NCBI RefSeq assembly: GCF_000760215.1
Contig: NZ_JNAW01000004.1
Coordinates: 310,001-374,000 of the forward strand
Origin: Prochlorococcus sp. MIT 0603
GTDB taxonomy: Bacteria > Cyanobacteriota > Cyanobacteriia > PCC-6307 > Cyanobiaceae
Length of the DNA stretch: 64,000 nucleotides
Direction of reading: 5' to 3'
Shown: piece after piece, positions 41,806 to 50,712 of the stretch
Numbering within the stretch: position 1 is the first letter of the stretch
Layout of the letters: every line of letters starts with the position of its first letter
The notes under the pieces: model-generated
Databases searched by the model: none
What the model was told of the DNA's origin: nothing
Seen by the model: the letters and a program-made list of their open reading frames with translations, nothing else
Position numbers and translations under genes: made by a program

Positions 41806-42084
41806 TTATGCTGCATGAGGTGGAGGAGTAGGAGATCCATCCACTCTTTGCAATGGTAAAACTAACGTTGCCAACCTCTTAGGGCCTTGAGGCCTTTTCC
41901 GCCTAGGCTCCCTTACACCGAAAGGAACTCTAACCACATTGGTACCATCAACAGCCAATAATTGACCCTGACCCAAAGTAGATTCTAGAATTCCTGATAA
42001 GAATGGCAATTCAATGCCCTTCTTATCTGATGCTTTTTCTAAATGATGAAAAGAGTGTTTGTTATCCAAGTTGCCCCCATGCAA
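41806..42084 (-). CDS. Hypothetical protein (92 residues)
   Basis: I do not recognise this product. It has a mixed N-terminal half (LPFLSGILESTLGQGQLLA) and a basic, proline-rich C-terminal half (VREPRRKRPQGPKRLATLVL, ending DGSPTPPPHAA). No signal peptide, helix-turn-helix or metal motif is seen. It converges with sqdX, leaving six bases between stops, and starts 47 bases after the probable gcvP terminator. A real gene is likely from the position and the lack of any other use of this strand, but conservation is untested. Confidence 0.5.
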   Translation of the reverse strand: MHGGNLDNKHSFHHLEKASDKKGIELPFLSGILESTLGQGQLLAVDGTNVVRVPFGVREPRRKRPQGPKRLATLVLPLQRVDGSPTPPPHAA

Positions 42085-42130
42085 CGAGAAAACTGCTAAA
42101 AAGCAAAAATGCCTTACTTGATGCAGTATT

Positions 42131-42151
42131 AAAACCTAATAAATAGGTTTT
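42131..42151 (-). terminator. Probable terminator of gcvP
   Basis: AAAACCTA and TAGGTTTT pair perfectly across a five-base loop, 50 bases past the gcvP stop. Read on the minus strand the stem closes in a U run, as expected for an intrinsic terminator in AT-rich genomes. A second hairpin, AAAGTAA with TTACTTT and a four-base loop at 42191-42208, covers the gcvP stop codon itself. Confidence 0.55.
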
Positions 42152-42201
42152 CGCTCAAACCTTAACTATTAAATTAGAAATACGCTAGTCAAAGTAAGAA
42201 A

Positions 42202-45099
42202 TTACTTTTCAGAAAACTCTTCTACAGTGCTGCAGGTACAAACTAAATTCCTATCTCCAAAAGCATTATCTATTCTAGAAACAACTGGCCAGAATTTATT
42301 ATTAAACTGATCTTTTAATGGAAATGCAGCTTGCTGTCTAGAATAGGATCTATCCCAATCCTCTGAAGTGACAGTTTCCATAGTATGAGGTGCCAATCGC
42401 ATTGGATTATTATTTCGTTCAGTCCTACCATATTCAACATCTTCTATTTCTGACCTAATAGAAATCATAGCCTGGCAAAAACGATTGATCTCTGAGAAAC
42501 TTTCACTCTCAGTAGGTTCAATCATCAAAGTACCTGCAACTGGCCAACTAACAGTTGGGGCATGAAAGCCATAATCCATTAATCTCTTAGCAATATCATC
42601 AACTTCAATTCCTGCTACTCGCTTAAATTCTCTTAGATCCAAAATACATTCATGAGCCACTTTTCCATTGGGACCTTTAAATAAAATCTTGTAATGAGGA
42701 GAAAGTCGGAAAGCAATATAATTTGCAGCAAGGATTGCCAAAGCGCTTGCTTTTCTTAACCCATCTGCTCCCATCATTCGGATATACATCCAACTAACAG
42801 GTAAAATACTTGCACTACCAAGAGGGGAAGCAGCAATAGCGCCAACACTCTTACTCGTATCTCCAGAGTTAAATCCTGAAGAAGGTAAAAAAGGAATAAG
42901 ATGTTTAGATACAGCAATTGGTCCTATTCCTGGCCCTCCTCCACCATGAGGAATACAAAAAGTCTTGTGCAAATTTAAATGACAAACATCTGCACCAAAA
43001 AAACCTGGGCGACACAAACCAACTTGTGCATTTAAATTCGCCCCATCTAAATAAACCTGAGCTCCATTTGAATGAATTAACTGGCAAATCTGTTTTATAT
43101 TTGGTTCAAAGACGCCATGTGTTGATGGATAAGTAATCATCAAGACAGATAACTCTGAAGAATACTTTTCCACCTTGAAAGTTAGGTCTTGAAAGTCAAT
43201 GTTTCCATACTGATCACAATCAACTGAAATAACTTTAAATCCTGCCATCACAGCACTGGCAGGATTAGTTCCATGTGCACTTTTAGGAATTAAGCAAATA
43301 TTTCTATGGGATTGGTTGTTGTATTTATGCCAAGCACGAATTACAAGAAGACCAGCAAACTCACCTTGGGAACCTGCATTTGGCTGTAAAGATACTCCAT
43401 CAAATCCTGTTAAAGCACAAAGCCAATTCTCCAATTGCTTACTTAAATATTCATAGCCTTTTGATTGATCAATAGGAACAAAAGGATGGATTGATGCAAA
43501 CTCTTTCCAACTAACAGGCAAAAGTTCGCTAGTTGCATTTAACTTCATAGTACAACTTCCTAAAGGAATCATTCCATTAAGTAATGAAAAATCGCGACTA
43601 GATAATCTATGGATATAACGGATTAGTTCTGTCTCACTCTTATATATATTAAATACTGGCTGTTGTAGCCACGGTGAGTTTCTTAAAGGAATAGAATTCA
43701 ATATTTCTTGATAATCCAAATCAAGATCTGTCTGGGGTTCAAATACTAAGTTTTTGACATTTGCAAAAATCTGACATAACTGATGTATTTCATCTTTATT
43801 GCTTAGTTCATCAATAGAAACAGCAAATCCTTTGGCATTTAAAATTGAATTTCCAAAAGGAATTATTCTCAAGTTAAAACCTTTTAGGGCTGCTAACCGA
43901 TGTATCTCAGGAGCCTCTGAACAATAAACCTCAATTGTGTCAAAAGCAGGTGAAGAGTTAACTTCATAACCTAATTCAATTAAATATTTTCCTAACTCTG
44001 CTCTTAAAAAGAGAATCCTTTTAGCTAAAGCTTCTAATCCATCAGGTCCATGATAAATAGCATAAAAAGAAGAAATAATTGCCAAAAGAGCCTGTGCCGT
44101 ACAAATATTACTTGTTGCCTTTTCTCTACGAATATGCTGTTCTCTAGTTTGTAATGCCAATCTCAATGCACGATTTCCTGAGGCATCAATAGATTCCCCA
44201 ACTAGTCTTCCAGGTATGTGTCTTTTATAAATCTCTTTTGTTGCAAAGAAAGCAGCATGAGGCCCACCAAAACCCATAGGCACGCCAAAACGCTGAGAAC
44301 TTCCTATTGCAATATCAACTCCTAATTCACCTACAGGAGCAATCAAAACCTGAGCCATCGGGTCTACTGCAACAGTTACTAAAGCATTCGCTTTGTGGGC
44401 TTTTTCTATTACAGGAGAAGGGTCCCACAGATTTCCGTTTTTGCCAGGTAATTGGATAAGAAGACCAAAAACATTCTTATCAATATTTACCTTCTTCGGA
44501 TCAACCAACTCAATCTCCAAACCCAAAGGTTCAGCTCTTGTTTGAAGTACTGCAAAAATTTGTGGAAAAACCTCTTGATCAACGTAAAATTTTTTTGCCG
44601 AAGACACTGACCTCACTGCAAAACTAAGGCTCATCGCCTCAGCAGCTGCAGTCGCTTCATCTAATAAAGAAGCATTAGTAATCGGTAAAGCTGTTAATTC
44701 ACTTATTAAAGTTTGGAAATTAAATAATGCTTCTAATCTGCCCTGCGATATCTCTGCTTGGTAAGGAGTATAGGAGGTATACCAAGCAGGATTCTCAAAA
44801 ACATGTCGTTGAATCAAAGCAGGAGTAGCGGTTCCGTAATACCCCAAACCGATTAATGATCGTTTGATTAGATTTTTATCAGCAATTAACGCAATTTCTT
44901 TTAAAGCTTCTTTTTCAGTAGAAGCTTTGGGAAGTAAGTCACTTGGTGGATCATCATCAAGAATTTCTGAAGGAACTACCGACGCTATAAACTCCTCAAG
45001 ATCATGGTGTCCAAGCAAATTGAGAATATCTTCTTGATCCCTAGCTGAGAAACCAAGATGACGCTCAACAAATTTTCCAATACAATTGTTCCTCACCAT
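42202..45099 (-). CDS. gcvP: Glycine dehydrogenase (decarboxylating), P-protein
   Basis: GcvP decarboxylates glycine and passes the aminomethyl group to the lipoyl arm of GcvH; in cyanobacteria this serves photorespiration. The 965-residue chain is the fused two-domain type. Conserved segments are [50 protein letters not shown] and, in the C-terminal half, [17 protein letters not shown] with the PLP-binding lysine. It lies 94 bases after gcvH on the same strand; gcvT is not in the window. Confidence 0.98.
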   Translation of the reverse strand: MVRNNCIGKFVERHLGFSARDQEDILNLLGHHDLEEFIASVVPSEILDDDPPSDLLPKASTEKEALKEIALIADKNLIKRSLIGLGYYGTATPALIQRHVFENPAWYTSYTPYQAEISQGRLEALFNFQTLISELTALPITNASLLDEATAAAEAMSLSFAVRSVSSAKKFYVDQEVFPQIFAVLQTRAEPLGLEIELVDPKKVNIDKNVFGLLIQLPGKNGNLWDPSPVIEKAHKANALVTVAVDPMAQVLIAPVGELGVDIAIGSSQRFGVPMGFGGPHAAFFATKEIYKRHIPGRLVGESIDASGNRALRLALQTREQHIRREKATSNICTAQALLAIISSFYAIYHGPDGLEALAKRILFLRAELGKYLIELGYEVNSSPAFDTIEVYCSEAPEIHRLAALKGFNLRIIPFGNSILNAKGFAVSIDELSNKDEIHQLCQIFANVKNLVFEPQTDLDLDYQEILNSIPLRNSPWLQQPVFNIYKSETELIRYIHRLSSRDFSLLNGMIPLGSCTMKLNATSELLPVSWKEFASIHPFVPIDQSKGYEYLSKQLENWLCALTGFDGVSLQPNAGSQGEFAGLLVIRAWHKYNNQSHRNICLIPKSAHGTNPASAVMAGFKVISVDCDQYGNIDFQDLTFKVEKYSSELSVLMITYPSTHGVFEPNIKQICQLIHSNGAQVYLDGANLNAQVGLCRPGFFGADVCHLNLHKTFCIPHGGGGPGIGPIAVSKHLIPFLPSSGFNSGDTSKSVGAIAASPLGSASILPVSWMYIRMMGADGLRKASALAILAANYIAFRLSPHYKILFKGPNGKVAHECILDLREFKRVAGIEVDDIAKRLMDYGFHAPTVSWPVAGTLMIEPTESESFSEINRFCQAMISIRSEIEDVEYGRTERNNNPMRLAPHTMETVTSEDWDRSYSRQQAAFPLKDQFNNKFWPVVSRIDNAFGDRNLVCTCSTVEEFSEK

Positions 45100-45193
45100 A
45101 AAAAGCAGAGTCTTAGTTTTGGAAGCAAATAAAACGATTTAAATGATCGTAGAAAATTTCGCTCTTACATGAAGATAATTTGAATAAAGAGAA

Positions 45194-45583
45194 TTATGTA
45201 GAAGCAACCTTTTTTGAATATAAATCTGAAGAAAGCAATTGATCAAGCTGCTTTATATCTGTTGGTCTAACAAGGAGAAGCCAGCCTTCACCATGAGGAT
45301 CATTTTGCAATGCTTCAGGACTCTCAAGAACTGAGGAATTAATTTCAAGGACTTCCCCACTAATAGGGGCATTCATATCCTCTACAGCCTTTACCGACTC
45401 AACTGTTCCAAAACTCGAGCCTTGCTCTAGGGTTGAGCCCTGATCTGGAAGATCAACAAAAACTATGTCACCTAATTGGTCAACTGCAAAAGCACTAATA
45501 CCAATACGGACTAAATCATTCTCAATATGTGCGTACTCATGGGTATCTGCAAAAAGAAAATCATCGGGAAAATTAAAAATCAT
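45194..45583 (-). CDS. gcvH: Glycine cleavage system H protein
   Basis: GcvH carries the aminomethyl group between P-, T- and L-proteins on a lipoyl-lysine. The 129 residues include THEYAHIENDLVRIGISAFA, LGDIVFVDLPDQG and GTVESVKAVEDMNAPISGEV, where K65 is the lipoylation site, and DPHGEGWLLLVRP near the end. It sits between the methionine gamma-lyase-like gene (28 bases upstream) and gcvP. Confidence 0.97.
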   Translation of the reverse strand: MIFNFPDDFLFADTHEYAHIENDLVRIGISAFAVDQLGDIVFVDLPDQGSTLEQGSSFGTVESVKAVEDMNAPISGEVLEINSSVLESPEALQNDPHGEGWLLLVRPTDIKQLDQLLSSDLYSKKVAST

Positions 45584-45611
45584 GCAATTAAATAAATAGG
45601 AAGCTTTAAAA

Positions 45612-46916
45612 CTATTTTTTATTCTTTGATAAATCTACAATCCCTTCATTAACTAATGCAATAACAGCCTGAATAATTGCAATTTTCACATGAGCACGAT
45701 GCGTTCCTCCTTGCACATAAAGATTGTATGGCGAACGTAATGGTGCATCTGCAGAGAATTCACTTGTACTTCCATCAATAAATGTTCCTCCAGACATGAT
45801 CAACTCGGATTCATAGCCTGGCATAGAAGATGGTACAGGATTCAAATAAGAGCTAACAGGAGAAGAAAGTTGGAAAGAGCGACAAACTACTTGAAGAGCA
45901 TTTGCACTTCCTAAAGAAACAGTTTGTATTACATCACTTCTAAATTCACCAGGTAATGGTTTTACATCAAATCCAAGCTCCTTGAAAACACCAGCAATAA
46001 TTTCTGCCCCAATTAATGATTCTGCAACCATCTGAGGAGCAAGAAATAATCCCTGTAAAATCAGTCTATTTAAATTAAAATTAGTACCTCCATCCATTCC
46101 AATACCAGGCGCTGTTAATCGACAACATGACATCTCTACCAAGTCAGATTTTCCTGCTATATAACCGCCGGTAGGAACAATAGTTCCTCCAGGATTTTTA
46201 ATTAATGATCCTGCAATTAAATCTGCTCCTACCTCATTAGGTTCAATCTCTTCAACAAATTCTCCATAACAATTATCCACAAAACAAACACAGTCAGGCT
46301 GCTTACTATGTACAAAATTACAGATATCTTTAATAATTCGAATAGATAAAGAAGGTCTAGAAGAGTAACCACAACTTCTTTGAATAAATACCATTTTTTG
46401 AGGTAGTTTTAAGGCATCTTCCAAATATTGAAAATCTATATTTCCATTTTTGATAACCGATATTTGGCTATATGTAACGCCGAAATCGAATAAAGATCCT
46501 TTACCTTTCCCTCTCAATCCAATAACTTCCTCAAGAGTGTCATATGGCTTGCCTGTTAGCGATAACAAATGATCCCCTGGCCTCAATACTCCAAATAATG
46601 CAGCAGATATTGCATGTGTACCACTAACAAACTGCATACGAACAGCAGATTTTTCTGCACCTAAAACAATTGCAAATACTTTGTCAATTAAGTCTCTCCC
46701 AATATCTCCATGAGCATAACCAGTTAGAGAATTAAAGTGATGAGGACCTAAACCTTCAATGGCAAAAGCATTTAAAACCTTTTGAAGTCTAGATGAAACA
46801 CCATTAGTTCTTTTCTCAATTGTTTCTCTTAAACTTTCTTCTACATTAGAAACAAGCTCAATAACCTTATAACTAATTAAATCATCAGCAAAGAAATTAT
46901 TACTTTGATTTTTCAC
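45612..46916 (-). CDS. PLP enzyme of the methionine gamma-lyase / aluminium-resistance family
   Basis: The 434-residue protein is a fold-type I PLP enzyme of the family annotated as aluminium resistance protein or methionine gamma-lyase-like. Visible marks are GYAHGDIGRDLIDKVFA, MQFVSGTHAISAALFGVLRPG, VDNCYGEFVEE with the PLP-ring aspartate, and AGSLIKNPGGTIVPTGGYIAG with the Schiff-base lysine near K240. Its reaction has not been settled; a lyase on a sulfur or other gamma-substituted amino acid is the usual guess. It begins two bases after an unknown 246-residue protein and is followed 28 bases later by gcvH. Confidence 0.86.
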   Translation of the reverse strand: MKNQSNNFFADDLISYKVIELVSNVEESLRETIEKRTNGVSSRLQKVLNAFAIEGLGPHHFNSLTGYAHGDIGRDLIDKVFAIVLGAEKSAVRMQFVSGTHAISAALFGVLRPGDHLLSLTGKPYDTLEEVIGLRGKGKGSLFDFGVTYSQISVIKNGNIDFQYLEDALKLPQKMVFIQRSCGYSSRPSLSIRIIKDICNFVHSKQPDCVCFVDNCYGEFVEEIEPNEVGADLIAGSLIKNPGGTIVPTGGYIAGKSDLVEMSCCRLTAPGIGMDGGTNFNLNRLILQGLFLAPQMVAESLIGAEIIAGVFKELGFDVKPLPGEFRSDVIQTVSLGSANALQVVCRSFQLSSPVSSYLNPVPSSMPGYESELIMSGGTFIDGSTSEFSADAPLRSPYNLYVQGGTHRAHVKIAIIQAVIALVNEGIVDLSKNKK

Positions 46917-46918
46917 AA

Positions 46919-47659
46919 TTAATTCTTTAGGAATTGGTCAGATTCTTGTAGTAATACAAATCTAGATCTCAAACTTTGTAAAAATAAGTCGGCAGTTTGA
47001 AAAGTGGACTGGGCAATCTTTTGGTGCGTAGCAAACAAATCCAACAATTCTCCATCTAGTTCTTCAGCGGTATAGTCCTTCAAACCTGCCATTACAGCTG
47101 CAAATCTTTTTCTTCTCTCAACTGTTTTTACAGGATATGCAGCCATAACTTCTTCACGACATTGCCTCCATGATCTTCTATTGCAAAAAGAATCTGCCAA
47201 GGCCGCGCTTATATTACCTGCCTCTTCTTCTTCAATAAACCAATCAAATAAAGATGGTAAAGGAGCTAATCCTACAAAAATCTCAAACAAATGCCCAGCA
47301 GATAACGGGGTCTCATCGTCGCCAAGTAATGGAAGAGCAGACTCCAAGAGAACCTTAAGCAATTCAGGGTTATCATCTTCAAGACGATCTCTTATCACAT
47401 CAATACCTTGATAAAGAATATGATTGACTTGAGATAAAGCTAGAAAAACCTCAGGACCAGGCGAAGCAAGCTTTCCATTGCGAAGATTAGAAATCTGAGA
47501 ATTATGGACTCTACCCAAGTCAAGGCAATCAGATAGAGCTGGCAAAACTTTATGAGACCATCCATTACGCTCATGCCAAATATGAATCAAATGGGCCATA
47601 GATCTTCGCCCCTTGACTAATCGATCTCGAAAACCTTGGCTCACAACAAAATCATACAA
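46919..47659 (-). CDS. Conserved-looking protein of unknown function (246 residues)
   Basis: I do not recognise a named family. The sequence is soluble and mostly helical, without signal peptide or membrane spans. Around residues 52-82, GRVHNSQISNLRNGKLASPG followed by PEVFLALSQVN has the look of a lambda-repressor-type helix-turn-helix, and a Trp- and Arg-rich stretch sits near 155-165 (NRRSWRQCREEVMAAYP). The stop lies two bases before the PLP-lyase start, so the two genes are almost surely co-transcribed. A regulatory role for the unit is possible but unproven. Confidence 0.7.
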   Translation of the reverse strand: MYDFVVSQGFRDRLVKGRRSMAHLIHIWHERNGWSHKVLPALSDCLDLGRVHNSQISNLRNGKLASPGPEVFLALSQVNHILYQGIDVIRDRLEDDNPELLKVLLESALPLLGDDETPLSAGHLFEIFVGLAPLPSLFDWFIEEEEAGNISAALADSFCNRRSWRQCREEVMAAYPVKTVERRKRFAAVMAGLKDYTAEELDGELLDLFATHQKIAQSTFQTADLFLQSLRSRFVLLQESDQFLKN

Positions 47660-47676
47660 AGGATCAAAGTTGTTCT

Positions 47677-47706
47677 CTGATACAAATTCATATCACGTAC
47701 TATAAT
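47677..47706 (+). promoter_or_regulatory. Candidate sigma-70 promoter for the desaturase gene
   Basis: A perfect TATAAT lies at 47701-47706, with CTGATA (four of six matches to TTGACA) 18 bases upstream. The start codon follows 23 bases after the -10 box. On the other strand the same TATA segment reads TATAGT, which could serve the divergent 246-residue gene, so two promoters may overlap here. Confidence 0.5.
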
Positions 47707-47729
47707 AAGCTAATGTTAACAAGGTCAAT

Positions 47730-48662
47730 GTGGTGTCAAGGGTGATAGAAGCAACAGCTCCGTTAAGAAGACCAGTATCTGCAGATAAAGCACTTGCTGC
47801 TTCACAAAAACTGCAAGTGAAAAATAAAAAGCAATTAAGGTACCCCCAAAAATTCAAACGTCGTTGGGGCACTGTTGGATTCATGGGAGCAATCCATGCA
47901 TTAACAATATTTGCTCTACTGCCTAAATTCTGGAGCATTCAGAATGTTGCAGTTTTATTAATTCTTTATTGGATGACAGCTTGTCTTGGCGTGACTCTCG
48001 GATATCACAGATTACTTTCACATCGAGCATTTAGTGTCCCTCATTGGCTAGAACGTTTCTTTGCAACCTGCGGGGCTTTAAGTTGTCAACATGGTCCTAT
48101 TGACTGGGTAGGTCTTCATAGGCACCACCATACTTTTTCAGACACAGACGCTGATCACCACAATAGTAAAAAAGGTTTTTGGTGGAGTCATATGGGATGG
48201 ATGTTTGAACCCATACCAGCATTAGAAACAGTTCCTAATTTCAGTGGAGATCTGATTAAAGATCCTTATTACAGGTTCCTAAACAAAAACTTCTTGTTAT
48301 TACAAATTCCTTTAGGAGCTTTGCTCTTCTTGATTGGCAGTTCAACTGATGCAGGTGGATGGTCAATGGTTCTTTGGGGAATACCCTTGCGATTAGTTTT
48401 GGTTTATCACGTTACATGGCTTGTCAATTCCGCAACTCATTGCTGGGGTACCATCGCATTCGATAGTGGAGATGGATCTAGGAATAATGGTTGGGTTGCA
48501 GCTCTTACTTTTGGTGAAGGCTGGCACAATAACCATCATGCATATCCAAATTCAGCTCGACAAGGACTCTTTAAAGGTCAAATAGATTTAACTTGGCAAC
48601 ATATAAGATTTCTTCATGCTTTAGGGCTAGCGAAAAAAATAAGATTACCTATGAAGCCTTAA
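47730..48662 (+). CDS. desC: Acyl-lipid delta-9-type fatty acid desaturase
   Basis: The 310-residue membrane enzyme introduces a double bond into glycerolipid acyl chains, most likely at position 9. All three histidine boxes are present: HRLLSHR (H93, H98), HRHHH (130-134) and HNNHH (266-270), and they lie between four predicted membrane helices. DWVGLHRHHHTFSDTDADHH and GEGWHNNHHAYPNSARQG are characteristic of the DesC group. The start is one of two GTG codons (47730 or 47733). It diverges from the 246-residue unknown protein. Confidence 0.93.
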   Translation: MVSRVIEATAPLRRPVSADKALAASQKLQVKNKKQLRYPQKFKRRWGTVGFMGAIHALTIFALLPKFWSIQNVAVLLILYWMTACLGVTLGYHRLLSHRAFSVPHWLERFFATCGALSCQHGPIDWVGLHRHHHTFSDTDADHHNSKKGFWWSHMGWMFEPIPALETVPNFSGDLIKDPYYRFLNKNFLLLQIPLGALLFLIGSSTDAGGWSMVLWGIPLRLVLVYHVTWLVNSATHCWGTIAFDSGDGSRNNGWVAALTFGEGWHNNHHAYPNSARQGLFKGQIDLTWQHIRFLHALGLAKKIRLPMKP

Positions 48663-48728
48663 GATTAAGAATAAGAATTTTCACATGAAGTCAAATTCTT
48701 TCATTAGATCCCTTGCATTTCCAACAAG

Positions 48729-49187
48729 ATGGCGAAACGAGTAAAAGTTGTACTTAAAGAAGACGTACTAAGTCTTGGAAAGGACGGCGATGTTGTTGAA
48801 GTCACTCCTGGCTATGCTCGTAATTTTCTTCTTTCTCAGGGAAAAGCTTTATCTGTAACCCCTGCTGTTTTAAAACAAGTTGAACATCGTTTAGCCAAAA
48901 AAGCTGAACTTGAAGCTGCTCAGAAAAAAGATGCTCTTGATTTTGAAACAGCTCTTAAAACCATTGGAAGATTTAGTATTAAAAAGCAAACAGGAGAAGA
49001 TGGAGTGCTTTTTGGCACAGTCACTAATGGTGATGTAGCTGAAGCAATCAAGACAGCCACTGAAAAGGAAATAGATCGAAGAAATATTATTGTTCCTGAA
49101 ATTCATGGAACTGGAAAATATAAAGTACAAATCAAGCTGCATAGTGAAGTAACAGCTGAAATTAATCTTGAAGTAATTGGCAGCTAA
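48729..49187 (+). CDS. rplI: Ribosomal protein L9
   Basis: L9 binds 23S rRNA and reaches towards the next ribosome. The 152-residue protein has the N-terminal RNA-binding domain ([36 protein letters not shown]), the connecting helix ([17 protein letters not shown]) and the C-terminal domain ([17 protein letters not shown]). It leads the rplI-dnaB-mnmG run that is frequent in cyanobacteria. Confidence 0.97.
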   Translation: MAKRVKVVLKEDVLSLGKDGDVVEVTPGYARNFLLSQGKALSVTPAVLKQVEHRLAKKAELEAAQKKDALDFETALKTIGRFSIKKQTGEDGVLFGTVTNGDVAEAIKTATEKEIDRRNIIVPEIHGTGKYKVQIKLHSEVTAEINLEVIGS

Positions 49188-49247
49188 AACTTAGTTAAAA
49201 AGTGAGCTTTTCAGCCAAGTACTTATTTATCCGATCGCATCAGTCAA

Positions 49248-50666
49248 ATGGTTAATATTCCTTTTCCTAAAAACGAAGAACAAGGCACAAAGAAAGAAAT
49301 AGCAAATAGACGCTATGAAAACAATCAAGTAAGAGATTTTGAAAATCAACCTGATTTAATTCCTCCTCAAAATCTTGAAGCAGAGGAAGCAGTAATTGGC
49401 GGTATTTTGTTAGACCCAGATGCAATTAGTCGAATAGCAGACTTGGTTCAACCTGAGGCTTTTTACTTAAATGCCCACCGTCAAATTTTCCGAACTGCTT
49501 TGATGCTCCATAGTCAAGGTAAGCCAACCGATTTAACCTCTATGAGTGCATGGCTAGCAGATACAGGCGAACTAGAAGGAATTGGAGGCAACAATCGACT
49601 AGTTGAACTGGTAGAGAAAATCTCTTCTACTGCATCAATTGAGCAAGTTGCAAAATTAATTAGCGACAAGTTTCTACGTCGACAACTAATCCGGTCAGGC
49701 AATGAAGTAATCAAGCTTGGGTTTGACCAAAATATGCCAATGGAAGAAGTATTAGATAAAGCCGAGCAAAAAATATTTGCAATTAGTCAGGAGAAACCAT
49801 CCAAAGGACTGATTCCTACTTCGGAGATTCTCACAAGTACTTTCAATGAAATTGAAAGTCGATCACTTGGAACCTCAGTGGCAGGAATTCCAGTAAATTT
49901 CTATGACTTAGATGCAATAACTCAAGGCTTACAAAGAAGTGACTTAATAATTGTTGCTGGTAGACCAGCAATGGGAAAAACATCAATCGTACTAAATCTG
50001 GCAAAAAATGTTGCGCAACTCCATGATCTACCTGTGTGTGTATTCAGTTTAGAGATGAGCAAAGAACAACTAACTTATCGACTCCTCTCAATGGAAGTTG
50101 GCATTGAAAGCGGACGGCTACGTACAGGGAGATTAAACCAAGATGAGTGGCCTTTACTTGGACAAGGAATTAATACACTTGGTCAACTACCTATTTTTAT
50201 TGATGACAAACCCAACTTAGGGGTACTTGAAATGCGATCTCTCTGCAGACGACTCATTGCTGAACAACAAGGAAAAGAACTTGGTTTAATTGTAATTGAC
50301 TACCTTCAACTTATGGAAGGCTCAACACCTGACAATAGAGTTCAAGAGCTCTCAAGAATTACAAGAGGGTTGAAAGCAATGGCTCGTGAACTGAAAGTAC
50401 CTGTGATAGCACTTTCTCAGTTAAGTAGAGGGGTAGAATCTCGCACTAATAAAAGACCCATGCTTAGCGATTTAAGAGAATCAGGATCAATAGAACAAGA
50501 TTCAGATCTCGTGTTAATGATCTATAGAGACGAGTATTACAATCCAGAAACTCCCGACAAAGGAATCACAGAGGTGATCGTTACAAAGCATAGAAATGGA
50601 CCGATAGGAACAGTTAAGTTGCTTTTTGAACCGGAATTCACAAGATTCAGGAACCTTGCAAATTAA
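49248..50666 (+). CDS. dnaB: Replicative DNA helicase DnaB
   Basis: DnaB is the hexameric helicase at the replication fork. The 472 residues contain the N-terminal collar (PPQNLEAEEAVIGGILLDP, EAFYLNAHRQIF), the RecA-like core with Walker A VAGRPAMGKTS (about 234-244), FSLEMSKEQLTYRLL, VIDYLQLM and SDLRESGSIEQDSDLVLM. Many cyanobacterial dnaB genes hold an intein; none is present here. It lies 60 bases after rplI. Confidence 0.98.
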   Translation: MVNIPFPKNEEQGTKKEIANRRYENNQVRDFENQPDLIPPQNLEAEEAVIGGILLDPDAISRIADLVQPEAFYLNAHRQIFRTALMLHSQGKPTDLTSMSAWLADTGELEGIGGNNRLVELVEKISSTASIEQVAKLISDKFLRRQLIRSGNEVIKLGFDQNMPMEEVLDKAEQKIFAISQEKPSKGLIPTSEILTSTFNEIESRSLGTSVAGIPVNFYDLDAITQGLQRSDLIIVAGRPAMGKTSIVLNLAKNVAQLHDLPVCVFSLEMSKEQLTYRLLSMEVGIESGRLRTGRLNQDEWPLLGQGINTLGQLPIFIDDKPNLGVLEMRSLCRRLIAEQQGKELGLIVIDYLQLMEGSTPDNRVQELSRITRGLKAMARELKVPVIALSQLSRGVESRTNKRPMLSDLRESGSIEQDSDLVLMIYRDEYYNPETPDKGITEVIVTKHRNGPIGTVKLLFEPEFTRFRNLAN

Positions 50667-50712
50667 CACTAACCAAGTAAAAAATCTTTAAATTAGAGCC
50701 ATCTCCTGTGAT

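Noticed and set aside
42918-43136. Plus-strand frame rich in His, Leu and Asn
   Set aside because: Antisense to the PLP-binding region of gcvP; the odd composition comes from the opposite strand of a conserved segment.
49248-50666. Possible intein in dnaB (and in dnaX)
   Set aside because: Both proteins have standard length and their P-loop and later motifs follow without interruption.
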